A stretch of DNA of 64,000 nucleotides from Mesorhizobium hawassense (lineage in GTDB: Bacteria > Pseudomonadota > Alphaproteobacteria > Rhizobiales > Rhizobiaceae): assembly GCF_003289945.1 (NCBI RefSeq), contig NZ_QMBP01000007.1:186001-250000 (forward strand), written 5' to 3'. The notes below the pieces were generated by a model that was not told the DNA's origin, searched no databases, and worked only from the letters and a program-made list of their open reading frames with translations. How positions within the stretch are numbered: position 1 is the stretch's first letter; each line of letters begins with the position of its first letter. The translations under genes and the position numbers were made by a program. Of this stretch, positions 21,497-30,800 are shown piece by piece.

Positions 21497-22750
21497 ATGT
21501 CCGCCTTCAAATCCGATTTCCTGCGCATCATGAGCGAGCGCGGCTTCATCCACCAGATTTCGGATGAATCCGCCCTCGACCAGCTTTTCGCCAAGGAAAC
21601 GGTAAGCGCCTATATCGGCTTCGACGCCACCGCCAAGAGCCTGCATGCCGGATCGCTGATCCAGATCATGATGCTGCACTGGCTACAGCAGACCGGCCAC
21701 CGGCCGATCGCGCTGATGGGCGGCGGCACCTCGATGATCGGCGACCCGTCCTTCAAGGACGAGGCGCGCAAGCTTTTGACGCCGCAGGACATCGACGACA
21801 ATCTCGTCGGCATCCGCCGCAATTTCGCGCCTTACCTGAAGTTCGGCAGCGGCCCGGGCGATGCGGTCATGGTCAACAATGCCGACTGGCTGATGCAGAT
21901 CAACTACGTCAACTTCCTGCGCGATGTCGGCCGGCATTTCTCCGTCAACCGCATGCTTGCCTTCGATAGCGTGAAGCTGAGGCTCGACCGCGAGCAGTCG
22001 CTGTCCTTCCTCGAATTCAACTACATGATCCTTCAGGCCTACGACTTCGTCGAGCTCTACAAGCGCGCCGGCTGCCGGCTGCAGATGGGCGGCTCGGACC
22101 AGTGGGGCAACATCGTCAACGGTATCGACCTGGGCCACCGCATGGAGGGCGTGCAGCTCTTCGCCATGACCACGCCGCTGCTCACCACCTCGTCCGGCGC
22201 CAAGATGGGCAAGTCGGCCTCGGGCGCGGTCTGGCTCGATGGCGACATGCTGTCGCCCTACGAGTTCTGGCAGTACTGGCGCAACACCGAGGACGCCGAT
22301 GTCGGCCGCTTCCTGAAGCTCTACACGACCCTGCCGCTCGACGAAGTGGCGCGCCTGGCAAAGCTCGGCGGTTCTGAGATCAACGAGGCAAAGAAGATCC
22401 TCGCCACCGAGATCACGGCGATGCTGCATGGCCGCGAGGCGGCCGAAACCGCGAGCGAAACCGCGCGCAAGACCTTCGAGGAAGGCGCGCTGGCCGACAC
22501 GCTGCCCAGCGTCGAGGTGGCAAGGTCCGACCTGGAGACCGGCATCGGCATCCTGGCGCTTTTCGTCAGCGCCGGGCTGGCAAGCTCGAACGGCGAAGCG
22601 CGCCGCCACATCCAGGGCGGCGCCGTGCGCATCAACGACCAGCCCCTGACCGACGACCGGCGCGTCGTCACGCTTCAGGACCTCGGCCCGGAGGGCGTCG
22701 TGAAGCTCTCGCTCGGCAAGAAGAAACACGTTCTGGTGCGGCCGGCTTGA
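21497..22750 (+). CDS. tyrS: tyrosyl-tRNA synthetase
   Basis: Attaches tyrosine to tRNA-Tyr. It is a 417-residue class I synthetase with the HIGH-equivalent HAGS after [11 protein letters not shown], the tyrosine-binding [21 protein letters not shown] region, the KMSKS-equivalent KMGKS, and a C-terminal S4-like RNA-binding domain ([17 protein letters not shown]). I chose the ATG with AGGAAG upstream, giving [10 protein letters not shown]. It is a single gene, convergent with the AsmA-like gene nine bases downstream. Confidence 0.97.
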   Translation: MSAFKSDFLRIMSERGFIHQISDESALDQLFAKETVSAYIGFDATAKSLHAGSLIQIMMLHWLQQTGHRPIALMGGGTSMIGDPSFKDEARKLLTPQDIDDNLVGIRRNFAPYLKFGSGPGDAVMVNNADWLMQINYVNFLRDVGRHFSVNRMLAFDSVKLRLDREQSLSFLEFNYMILQAYDFVELYKRAGCRLQMGGSDQWGNIVNGIDLGHRMEGVQLFAMTTPLLTTSSGAKMGKSASGAVWLDGDMLSPYEFWQYWRNTEDADVGRFLKLYTTLPLDEVARLAKLGGSEINEAKKILATEITAMLHGREAAETASETARKTFEEGALADTLPSVEVARSDLETGIGILALFVSAGLASSNGEARRHIQGGAVRINDQPLTDDRRVVTLQDLGPEGVVKLSLGKKKHVLVRPA

Positions 22751-22758
22751 CCACCATC

Positions 22759-25700
22759 CTACCGGTACTCGAAGATTGACCTGAAGATTCCGGGCGCGAC
22801 CACCGACAGCGGATTGATGTTCAGGGTTGGTTTGTTGGCATTGCCCTTCAGCCGGTAGGTGACGCCGATCAGGCCGCGGTCGCGGCCATTGCCGAGCAGC
22901 GGGCCGAACAGCGGCAGTTCGCCAAAAATGCGGTTCAGCCCGTAGACCGGCATGAAGGTGCCGGTCACATCCATGTTGTTGCTCGGGTCGTAAAGTGTGC
23001 CCTGGAAGGTGGTGCCGATACGCGGGCCGCGCAGCAGACCGTTGGCCAGCTTCAAATAACCGGAGCCCTTTTCGATCTCGGCAAAGCCGCGCTCGAACTG
23101 CACGCGCGACGTGTCGATATCGGCCTTGACCGCTTCGTTGAGGCTGCGCGTGTCGCCGGCCGGCTTGGTCGACACGATCGAAGCCAGCTTGGGCTCGTTG
23201 ACGATGTAGAAATTGCTGGTGTCGATCTGGCCTTTCATAGGCCCGTCGGCCGCGCCGGCGAGCGACATGGTGATCGTGCCGCCCTCCATGTGCTCATAAA
23301 CGTTGAGGAAGCGCAGGATGGCGCCGGCGTCGGCCGACTTCACCCTGAGCGAGCGGCCGCCTTCGCTGGTCGTGTTGCTGATCGTGATCGCCGCGCCCGA
23401 GCTTGCCGCGGCGGTGACGTTGAGCCCGTTCACGTGCGATCCGGCGGCGCTGTATTCCAGCTTGAGATTGGAGAGCGCCTCGTCATGAAAACCAGTCAAG
23501 GATGCCACATCGGCGCTGACCGAGATGGCGTCGCTGCCGGCGCCCTTCGTGGCGGTGTCGACATCCGAGGTGAACTGCTTGATCAGCGAGCGGGCATCGA
23601 GCGACGCGCCGCTGATATCGACGGCGTAGCTTTTACCGGAGCGCTTGACCGAGACGGCGATGTCATCGCCCCTGTTCAACGCGACTTTGCTGAAGCGGGC
23701 CGCGGACAACGCCCCGTTCACCAGCGTCAAATTGCCCTCGATCGAAAAGCTCTTTCCGTCGAGATCGAAGTCCGACAGCGTCGTGGTGCTGCCGGACTTG
23801 GCCATGTCGAAAGTGACCTTGGCGGGAATGCCTGCGCCCTTGCTCCATCCGGCCCAGGGAATATCCAGCCTGGCGTTGGTGAGATCCGCCGAAACCTGCT
23901 GGGCGCCCTCACCGCTCTTGTCGATCGCCACCTTGATGGTTCCCGAAAGCAGGTCCGAGAGGCCTGGCATGCTGGCATTGCGCGTCTTGTCGTCGAGAAT
24001 CAGCGTGACCTTGCGGCTGCGCGCCGGCCCGTCATCGGCGAGCGGCTCGACGAGGTCGAGCTCGGCCGGAATGCCGTTGAGCTTCGCATCGGCCGAAATC
24101 ACCGCCTGCTTCGGCCCCACGGTGATGGAGCCATCGGCCTCGGTCACCGTCTGATCCTCGAACGGCTTGGCGAGGGACAGATCCTTGTAGTCGAGCGACA
24201 CCAGCCAATCGAGCGTCGAGGTATCCATGCCCCTCGTCAGCGGAATATCCGCCCTGACGTGGCCGGTGACGGTGCCGGACAGGTCCTCCGGCGCCAGCCC
24301 GACATGGCGCATGGCATTGATCGGCTCGTAGGAGGCAAGCTCGGCAATCGCCGGGGCCTCACCCGCGACGTCGATGTCGAGCTTGCCAACCACGATCGGT
24401 CGGTTCGCGTTCTTGATCGTCAGCGTGCCGCCGCTTGCCGCCACGGTGCGGCCGCTCGGCATATAGACGCTGCCCGAGGAAAGCGCGATGTCGACATCGT
24501 TGCCGTGGAAGGCAACGACGCCGACGGCGTCGCGGATCGGCGGGATGCGTCCGGCGGTATCGAAACGCGAGCCGTCGATCTGGAAGCGACCGAACACTTC
24601 GTCGCCGGAAAGCGGCACGCCGTTGCCCAGGCGCCCCGGCGCGACCTGGAACTGCAGATTGGCATCGGTCACCATGCCGCCGAACAGATTGCCCAGCACC
24701 CAGAGCCGCGCGTTGCGGGCCGAGAACCATGGCCACAATTGCTTGACATGCGAGACGGGCATGTCGTGGACGTTGAGCGACAGCGATACGCCCGGAGGGC
24801 CGTTGTCGATGAAGGCGACCGTGGCCGCGCCAAGCACCTCGCCCGATCCGCCGGACCGGACGCCGATCTGCTCGACGACGAGCTTGCGGCTCTTCGGCTG
24901 GTAGACGCCGGCGATACGCGCCAGGAACTGCAGCGCCGGTTCCGGCGAATCCGAAGGCGCCAGCGTCGAGCCGTCGCTGGTGAGGTCATAGCGATAGGCG
25001 GGCTCCTCCCCCGCGACTGCCGGTTTCGGGCCGATCGATCCGGCAAAGTCGATGCTGGAGCGGCCGGTCTTGATCAGCAGCCGGTCGACCGAGATCTTGT
25101 TCGAGCCGGCCACCAGCGTGACGTCGGCATCGACGTCGGCCGGCATCAGGCCGCGTTCGTCGAGGTCGAGCACCGAGCCGGCGATCGACAGCGAAGCCGC
25201 CAGGCGGGATGGGTTGTCGCCGGACGCTTCCGAGCCTGAAAGCTTCAGCGCGATCGAACCCAGCTTCGCGCCCTCGTCCGCAGGCATGGCCGCGGTCGAG
25301 CTCCCCTCGGCGGAGGCACCGGCGATCGCGAGGTTGGCGTCCAGCGACGCGATCCGCCTTGCCGTCGCATCGCGGGTCGCGGTGGCGGTCAAAGTCGCGT
25401 GGCGGCCGTCGACATCGGCGTCGTAGGAGAACTGTATGCTTCCCGTGCCGGTCTGCGCGACGGTTGCCGAGGTGACGGTCACCCGCTTGACCAGCCCTGT
25501 GTCCGGCAGTTCGAATTCGACATTGCGCAGATCGACCTGGCGCATCGAGTCCTCGCGCACGGCATCCAGCGCGTCGTTGACGCCGCCGAAGACCGCCGCA
25601 GAGACTTTCTCCGGATCGACGAGGCCGTCCTCGTTGCGCAGCACTGCCGTCCAGTCGCCGCCGCCAGAGGGCATGGCGGCCACCACGATATGAGCGTCGG

Positions 25701-26208
25701 AGAATCTGGCGCTGGTCAGCCGGACGTCGCCGGAAAGCAGCGGCAGCAGGCGCATGCCGAAACGCACGCGGCCGACATCGGCCATCGGCTTGCCGTCGGC
25801 CGTCTTGAGGCTGACATCGCTGACCTGAAGGGCGATGAAGCTCGATCCGTCGAGCGTCAGCCGCGCCGCGCCGACCGTGACGTTGACATCGACGCCGGCC
25901 AGCTTCTCGATGGCGGTCTCCGCCTCGGCCCGCAGCCGCTCCGTGCCGATGCCCGAGGCTCCCAAGACATAGACGCCGACCGCCGCCAGAAGCACCAGCG
26001 CGCAAAGCCCGGCAAGCACGCGCCCGAGAAAGCGAAAACGGCGCCGCACGGCTGCCCGGCCGAGCGGCGGCACGCCGCACGCGGACGGAAGCTTCGCCAG
26101 GTCGGTGATCTCGTCACGCCTGAACTTGATCTTCTCGTGCTGCGGTTCTTCCTGATCCAAGCAATATTCCGTTGTGACGAACTCGTCGTGGACGAATCCC
26201 CGCTTCAC
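22759..26208 (-). CDS. large AsmA-like (DUF3971/YhdP type) envelope protein
   Basis: About 1,149 residues. A basic cytoplasmic N-terminus is followed by one transmembrane helix (LGRVLAGLCALVLLAAVGVY) and a very long periplasmic region, rich in short beta strands, ending with an AsmA-like C-terminal domain (VTGTFMPVYGLNRIFGELPLFGPLLG). Related AsmA/YhdP/TamB proteins are thought to move phospholipids to the outer membrane. No ATG suits the start: a GTG giving VKRGFVHDEF is the best choice, since a longer form would run into the divergent bcp gene. The start is uncertain, the family is not. Confidence 0.85.
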   Translation of the reverse strand: MKRGFVHDEFVTTEYCLDQEEPQHEKIKFRRDEITDLAKLPSACGVPPLGRAAVRRRFRFLGRVLAGLCALVLLAAVGVYVLGASGIGTERLRAEAETAIEKLAGVDVNVTVGAARLTLDGSSFIALQVSDVSLKTADGKPMADVGRVRFGMRLLPLLSGDVRLTSARFSDAHIVVAAMPSGGGDWTAVLRNEDGLVDPEKVSAAVFGGVNDALDAVREDSMRQVDLRNVEFELPDTGLVKRVTVTSATVAQTGTGSIQFSYDADVDGRHATLTATATRDATARRIASLDANLAIAGASAEGSSTAAMPADEGAKLGSIALKLSGSEASGDNPSRLAASLSIAGSVLDLDERGLMPADVDADVTLVAGSNKISVDRLLIKTGRSSIDFAGSIGPKPAVAGEEPAYRYDLTSDGSTLAPSDSPEPALQFLARIAGVYQPKSRKLVVEQIGVRSGGSGEVLGAATVAFIDNGPPGVSLSLNVHDMPVSHVKQLWPWFSARNARLWVLGNLFGGMVTDANLQFQVAPGRLGNGVPLSGDEVFGRFQIDGSRFDTAGRIPPIRDAVGVVAFHGNDVDIALSSGSVYMPSGRTVAASGGTLTIKNANRPIVVGKLDIDVAGEAPAIAELASYEPINAMRHVGLAPEDLSGTVTGHVRADIPLTRGMDTSTLDWLVSLDYKDLSLAKPFEDQTVTEADGSITVGPKQAVISADAKLNGIPAELDLVEPLADDGPARSRKVTLILDDKTRNASMPGLSDLLSGTIKVAIDKSGEGAQQVSADLTNARLDIPWAGWSKGAGIPAKVTFDMAKSGSTTTLSDFDLDGKSFSIEGNLTLVNGALSAARFSKVALNRGDDIAVSVKRSGKSYAVDISGASLDARSLIKQFTSDVDTATKGAGSDAISVSADVASLTGFHDEALSNLKLEYSAAGSHVNGLNVTAAASSGAAITISNTTSEGGRSLRVKSADAGAILRFLNVYEHMEGGTITMSLAGAADGPMKGQIDTSNFYIVNEPKLASIVSTKPAGDTRSLNEAVKADIDTSRVQFERGFAEIEKGSGYLKLANGLLRGPRIGTTFQGTLYDPSNNMDVTGTFMPVYGLNRIFGELPLFGPLLGNGRDRGLIGVTYRLKGNANKPTLNINPLSVVAPGIFRSIFEYR

Positions 26209-26255
26209 GTTATATCGATGACTTCCCGCGCGTAACCGCAAACAAGGGCATCGAC

Positions 26256-26729
26256 ATGGCTGATCTCGACGTGGGCGACGCAGCACCCCAATTCGATCTT
26301 CCGCGTGACGGCGGCGGCTCTCTCAGCCTCGCCGCGTTCCGGGGCAAGCCCGTTGTACTGTATTTCTATCCGCAGGACGACACCACAAGTTGCACCAACG
26401 AGGCGATCGGCTTCTCACAGTTGAAATCGGAATTCGAGAAGGCCGGCGCCGTGGTGATCGGGCTGTCGCCTGATAGCGTGAAGAAACACGACAAATTCAA
26501 GGCGAAATACGATCTGACCGTCGATCTCGTCGCCGACGAGGAGCGCCAAGTGATCGAGGCCTACGATCTGTGGGTCGAGAAGACGATGTACGGGCGCAAA
26601 TACATGGGTGTCGAACGCGCCACCTTCCTGATAGGCAAGGACGGTCGCATCGCCCGGATCTGGCATCAGGTCCGCGTCAAGGGCCATGCCGAAGAGGTGC
26701 TCGAGGCCGTGCGCTCTCTGAGGCGGTAA
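26256..26729 (+). CDS. bcp: Bcp/PrxQ-type peroxiredoxin
   Basis: A thiol peroxidase of 157 residues that reduces hydroperoxides. The peroxidatic cysteine is C46 in YPQDDTTSCTNEA, where most family members have DDTPGC. It is the only cysteine in the protein: the resolving cysteine found five residues on in E. coli Bcp is absent, so it should work as a one-cysteine enzyme resolved by an outside thiol. It is divergent from the AsmA-like gene with a gap of only 47 bases. Confidence 0.93.
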   Translation: MADLDVGDAAPQFDLPRDGGGSLSLAAFRGKPVVLYFYPQDDTTSCTNEAIGFSQLKSEFEKAGAVVIGLSPDSVKKHDKFKAKYDLTVDLVADEERQVIEAYDLWVEKTMYGRKYMGVERATFLIGKDGRIARIWHQVRVKGHAEEVLEAVRSLRR

Positions 26730-26895
26730 ACGCATAGCCCTTTGCGCCGCCGGCTTTGCCGGCCCTCGCCCGTTGCAACTCATCACTCGCAACGCGCGAA
26801 TTGGTTACGCAAACGTTGCGGCCAGCAAAACTTTGTTAACCCTAATAATGTGTAATTCGGAGCTGTCGTTGGTGTCGTAACGAAAGCTCGGTCCC

Positions 26896-28173
26896 GTGAA
26901 ATCAACCGGTCAGTCAGCGGTCTTCGGCAGGCGCAAGGAGCCCCACACGGTCATCATCGCCAGGGGCAACGAAATAAGACACTTCACGATCCGACCCTGG
27001 CTCGCCGCTTTCATCGGCTCGGCGCTGGCCGCGATCGCCATCGGCTACCTGCTCGCCACCTCTTACCTTGTGCTGCGCGACGACCTGATCGGCGCCACCA
27101 CGGCCAGGCAGGCACGCATGCAGCAGGCCTATGAGGACCGCATCTCGGCGCTGCGCGCTCAAGTCGACCGCATCACCAGCCGCCAGCTTCTCGACCAGCA
27201 GCTCATGGAGACCAAGGTCAGCGAGCTGCTGGCCAGGCAGACCCAGCTCAGCGAGCGCCATGGGCGGCTCGGCCCGATTCTCGAGCGCGCCGAGAACGAA
27301 GTCGGCGACGCGCCGGCGGCGGGCGCGACGCCCAAGCCCGGCGAACAAGCGGAAATCACCGGCAGCCTTTCACAGGCGCCCGCCTATTCCGTCGCATCCT
27401 TGAGCGCCGGCGATACGAGACCCTTCTCGCTCTGGTCGACGAGGTCCGATCCGCTTGAAGGCGAAACGGCCGCCGACCGCGCCGACAAGCTGTTCGTCTC
27501 GATCAATGCGTCGCTGAAGTCCATCGAGAACCAGCAGCTTTCGCGCATCACCACGCTTGCCGACAACGCCTACAAGAATGCGGATGGCATCGTACAGGCG
27601 CTGGAAGCGGCAGGCCTGCCGGTCGACAGCGAACTCAACAAGAGTGATGTCGGCGGCCCGCTGGTTCCGGTTGATCCCTCGCTGGTTTTCGACAGCAAGG
27701 TCAAGGAGTTGGATGAAGCGCTGGACGCGCTCGACGAGGTCAAGAAAGAGGCACGCAAGCTGCCGCTCACGAATCCCGCCCCTGGCCGTACGGTGACGAG
27801 CCCGTTCGGTGTGCGCACCGATCCGATCCTTGGCACCGCCGCGCTGCATACCGGAATGGATTTCAGGGCGCCTATCGGCATGCCGGCCAAGGTCACTGCC
27901 GCCGGCGTCGTCACCAGGGCCGGCTGGGCCGGCGGCTACGGCCGCATGGTCGAGGTCGACCATGGCAACGGCTTTGCGACGCGCTACGGGCATTTGAGCG
28001 AGATCGACGTCGCCGTCGGCCAGAAACTCGCCGCCGGCGACGTCATCGGCAAGACCGGCAGCAGCGGCCGCTCGACGGGCCCGCATCTCCACTACGAAGT
28101 GCGCCACGATGGCGAGGCGGTCGATCCGCTGCGCTTCCTGGCCGTCGGCAAGAAGGTGGCGCAGTATCTTTAA
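26896..28173 (+). CDS. M23 (LytM) peptidoglycan endopeptidase
   Basis: A 425-residue bitopic cell-wall protein with a GTG start. One membrane helix (residues 35-58, WLAAFIGSALAAIAIGYLLA), a coiled coil at about 75-120 (EDRISALRAQVDRITSRQ), a second helical region, and a C-terminal LytM domain. The zinc ligands are complete: HTGMD at about residue 318 and the HLHYE motif in RSTGPHLHYEV, with the glycine-rich GKTGSSGRSTG before it. An active crosslink-cutting enzyme or EnvC-like regulator is predicted, active by sequence. An AT-rich leader with TTGTTAACCC lies upstream. Confidence 0.92.
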   Translation: MKSTGQSAVFGRRKEPHTVIIARGNEIRHFTIRPWLAAFIGSALAAIAIGYLLATSYLVLRDDLIGATTARQARMQQAYEDRISALRAQVDRITSRQLLDQQLMETKVSELLARQTQLSERHGRLGPILERAENEVGDAPAAGATPKPGEQAEITGSLSQAPAYSVASLSAGDTRPFSLWSTRSDPLEGETAADRADKLFVSINASLKSIENQQLSRITTLADNAYKNADGIVQALEAAGLPVDSELNKSDVGGPLVPVDPSLVFDSKVKELDEALDALDEVKKEARKLPLTNPAPGRTVTSPFGVRTDPILGTAALHTGMDFRAPIGMPAKVTAAGVVTRAGWAGGYGRMVEVDHGNGFATRYGHLSEIDVAVGQKLAAGDVIGKTGSSGRSTGPHLHYEVRHDGEAVDPLRFLAVGKKVAQYL

Positions 28174-28188
28174 GGTTGCCGATCCTGG

Positions 28189-29415
28189 CTAGACGCCAGG
28201 AGCCTCCTGCCCCCCCAGGAACATCGTTGCCGCCGAAACCAAAGTAAGCGCGCCGTTTTTGAGGGCAGCCTCGTCGACCCGGAACCTGGCGTGGTGAAGC
28301 GGATAGATCGATCCCACCTCTTCGTTGCGGATACCGAGCCGGAAATAGACCGACGGACGTTTCTCGCTGTAATAGCCGAAGTCGTCGGCAATGCTCCATC
28401 CAGGCATGGTGAGCGCATTGTCCGCGCCGATGCTGGCCCCGGCGCCGGCAAGGATCAGCGCGGTCATCTGGGCGTCGTTGACGACGCCAGGTTCGCCCCG
28501 GTGGATCTCGACTTGCACGCTCGCGCCATGGCTTGCGGCTATCCCTTCCACCACCTCACGAAGCCGGCGCCAGGCGCGCTCGCGGGTGGCGTCGCTGCCG
28601 CTCCGGATGGTGCCTTTCAAAGCCACCTTGCCGGCAGTGACGTTGTAGGCATTGCCGCCGTTGATGGTGGTCACCGAGATGACCAGCGGATCGTAGGGGT
28701 CGGTCTCGCGCGAAACAATCTTCTGCAGTTCCGTTACCATGGTGCAGGCCACGGCCAGCGCATCGACGCCTTCATAGGGTTTTGCGGCATGCGCCGCCGA
28801 GCCGATGACCAGCACATCGAACGTATCGCAGGCTAGCGTGTAGGGACCGGACCCGACGGCGACCTTGCCGGACGGCGTATACGGATCGACATGGACGCAG
28901 ATCGCGGCATCGACGTCGTCGAGCAGTCCCTCCTCGACCACCCGCCTGCCGCCTGACGGTTCGTCCTCTTCGGCCGGCTGGAAGATGAGGCGGACGGTTC
29001 CGCCAAAACTGTCGCGCGAGCGCTGCAGATGCGCGGCCACCGCAAAGCCGATCGCGGCATGCGCGTCGTGGCCGCAGGCATGCATCACGCCTGGATTTTC
29101 CGAGGCATAATCGACGCCGGATTCCTCTTCGATCGGCAAGGCGTCGATGTCGGCGCGAATCGCGAGCTTGCGGTTCGACGGCCTGCCTGTGCCGACGATA
29201 TCGACGGCAAGCCCGTAGCCCGCGACGTCGCGGATGTCGGCAATACCTTCGCTTGCGAGCATCTCGCGCAAATAACGCTGCGTGCCCGCCTCGCGGTTCG
29301 AAAGCTCCGGATGGCGATGCAGATGGCGGCGGATCTCGATCATCCGATCGAGAATCCCGGCATCGATGTCGGGCGCGGTACCGCTGGCCCCGCTCGGTTC
29401 GTCAGGCTTTGACAT
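28189..29415 (-). CDS. M20-family amidohydrolase
   Basis: A 408-residue member of the M20D amidohydrolase group (hippurate hydrolase/N-acyl amino acid deacylase type). Metal-binding signatures are RRHLHRHPELSNREAGT near the N-terminus, ACGHDAHAA near residue 112, and QPAEEDEPSGG with a Glu pair in place of the usual AEE. It starts inside the last codons of the upstream M24 gene (14-base overlap), so the two are co-translated and probably act in sequence on one substrate. The C-terminal ligand histidine is in IYPLHHARF. The substrate is unknown. Confidence 0.88.
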   Translation of the reverse strand: MSKPDEPSGASGTAPDIDAGILDRMIEIRRHLHRHPELSNREAGTQRYLREMLASEGIADIRDVAGYGLAVDIVGTGRPSNRKLAIRADIDALPIEEESGVDYASENPGVMHACGHDAHAAIGFAVAAHLQRSRDSFGGTVRLIFQPAEEDEPSGGRRVVEEGLLDDVDAAICVHVDPYTPSGKVAVGSGPYTLACDTFDVLVIGSAAHAAKPYEGVDALAVACTMVTELQKIVSRETDPYDPLVISVTTINGGNAYNVTAGKVALKGTIRSGSDATRERAWRRLREVVEGIAASHGASVQVEIHRGEPGVVNDAQMTALILAGAGASIGADNALTMPGWSIADDFGYYSEKRPSVYFRLGIRNEEVGSIYPLHHARFRVDEAALKNGALTLVSAATMFLGGQEAPGV

Positions 29416-30580
29416 GGATATCCCGCGGGAACTTCGTCAGCGTCTCGTTGCCCGTCTCGGTCACCAGAATGGTCTCGCTGATCTCGATGCCCCAGCCGTC
29501 CATCCACATGCCCAGAATGGAATGCACGACATTGCCGGGTTGCAGCACCGTCTTGTCGCCGGGCCGCAGGCTGATCGTATGCTCGCCCCAATCGGGCGGA
29601 TAGGCAACGCCGATGGAATAGCCGATGCGCGATTCCTTCTTCAGCCCGTGACGCGCGATGACCTTGCGCCAGGCGGCTTCGACCGCCTCGGCCGTCGTTC
29701 CCGGCTGTACCGCGTCGAGCACGGCATCCATGCCTTCAATCACCGCCTTCGCGGTATCCGCGACGCGGGTCGGCGTCTTGCCGAGCTGCATGGTCCTGGC
29801 AAGCCCGGCGGCATAGCGGCGGCAGACGCCTGCCAGCTCCAGCGCGATGGTTTCGTCCTTCCCGAACCGCCTGTCGCTCCACATGATGTGCGGTGCCGAC
29901 GCGTTTTCGCCGCCGAGGATCGTCGGCGGCAGCGCCGTGATGTCGCCGGCGAAGTCCGGACTGCCGGCGATCTGCGCCGCCTGGATGGCGGCGATCGCGT
30001 CGCATTCGCGCACACCCGGCGCGATGATTTCGTAGGCCCGTGCGACGGCCGCTTGCGCCAGCGTCGATGCCTTGCGCAGATAGGCGATTTCCGGCGCCGA
30101 CTTGACCGCGCGTATCCAGTTCACGAGCAGGTCGGCGTCGCGCCATTTCGCATTGGGCAATCCGGCGACGAGCCGCGCATGCGCCTTCGGCGAGAAATAA
30201 TAGGCCTCGAGCTCGATGCCGATGGGACGATTGCCCCAGCCCTTGGCGACGATCCATGCCGCGATCCAGTCCATCGGATGCCGGTCGGCGCGCTGGACGT
30301 GATCCTCCGGGAAGCCGACCACGTTCTCCGGTTTCATCCAGGCCGTCAGCAGCCCGCCGGCGGCATCCATGGCGCGGCCGATCCAGACCGGTTCGGCATC
30401 CTCGATGGGAACAAGCACCACCTGGGGCGTGTAGAACGACCAGCCGTCATAGCCGGTGATGTAATGCTGATTGGCGACGTCGTTGACGATCAGGAGTTCG
30501 ATGCCGCGCCTGGCCATCTCGGCGCGGATTTTTCCGAGCCGCCGCTGATACTCTTCGCGGGCAAAAGGCAGTTCAATCAT
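29402..30580 (-). CDS. M24-family hydrolase, creatinase/ectoine hydrolase-like
   Basis: A 392-residue pita-bread-fold protein. The N-terminal domain motif ITGYDGWSFYTPQ resembles ectoine hydrolase DoeA/EutD (recalled). In the catalytic domain, the places where aminopeptidase P has its metal-binding aspartates read ALELAG and AAGLARTM (residues 247-263), so the Asp ligands are gone, as in creatinase. A metal-free hydrolase is therefore more likely than a dipeptidase. The start giving MIELPFAREEY has GGAG upstream. Ectoine itself is not supported by the neighbours, since no DoeB-type M14 gene is near. Confidence 0.75.
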   Translation of the reverse strand: MIELPFAREEYQRRLGKIRAEMARRGIELLIVNDVANQHYITGYDGWSFYTPQVVLVPIEDAEPVWIGRAMDAAGGLLTAWMKPENVVGFPEDHVQRADRHPMDWIAAWIVAKGWGNRPIGIELEAYYFSPKAHARLVAGLPNAKWRDADLLVNWIRAVKSAPEIAYLRKASTLAQAAVARAYEIIAPGVRECDAIAAIQAAQIAGSPDFAGDITALPPTILGGENASAPHIMWSDRRFGKDETIALELAGVCRRYAAGLARTMQLGKTPTRVADTAKAVIEGMDAVLDAVQPGTTAEAVEAAWRKVIARHGLKKESRIGYSIGVAYPPDWGEHTISLRPGDKTVLQPGNVVHSILGMWMDGWGIEISETILVTETGNETLTKFPRDIHVKA

Positions 30581-30679
30581 CTTTTCTCCTCGCCGGGTCG
30601 ATCTCGCCGGACAAGCCCAAGCTCCCCTGTCGTCCACCTTTGCGGTGGTTTCGACCGACCGGCAATCGGCCAGAGCCCC

Positions 30680-30698
30680 GCATAGGCAGGGCCTATGC
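30680..30698. promoter_or_regulatory. palindrome GCATAGGC-N3-GCCTATGC in divergent intergenic region
   Basis: A perfect 8-bp inverted repeat around three bases, 100 bases upstream of the M24 start. It may be an operator for the adjacent GntR-family regulator or a small hairpin. The rest of the 212-base gap has no other gene-like content. Confidence 0.4.
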
Positions 30699-30765
30699 CA
30701 GCCTTCTGAGCAACTGCCTGCACCCAACGGTAGGGCCGATAATTGTCCATCGATCACGGAAGCCG

Positions 30766-30800
30766 TTGACTCGGATCCAGTTGTAGGATGATATGTATCA
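30766..30800 (+). promoter_or_regulatory. candidate promoter with palindrome TGATATGTATCA
   Basis: TTGACT (30766-30771) is followed after 17 bases by TGATAT, and the perfect 12-bp palindrome TGATATGTATCA (30789-30800) covers this -10 position. A repressor there would block transcription of the oxidase operon. The palindrome overlaps the first possible start codon, so if this promoter is real, translation must begin at the next ATG (30823). Confidence 0.4.

Noticed and set aside
23290..25239. A 649-codon frame antisense to the AsmA-like gene
   Set aside because: Arg/His-rich shadow of a recognised gene, with no domain of its own.
26836..26850. TTAACCC near the M23 gene as a CtrA site
   Set aside because: Only one TTAA half is present; the second half at the right spacing reads AATG.
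29402..30580. Assignment as true ectoine hydrolase (doeA)
   Set aside because: Partner genes of the ectoine pathway (M14 deacetylase, transaminase, ectoine importer) are not in the neighbourhood.
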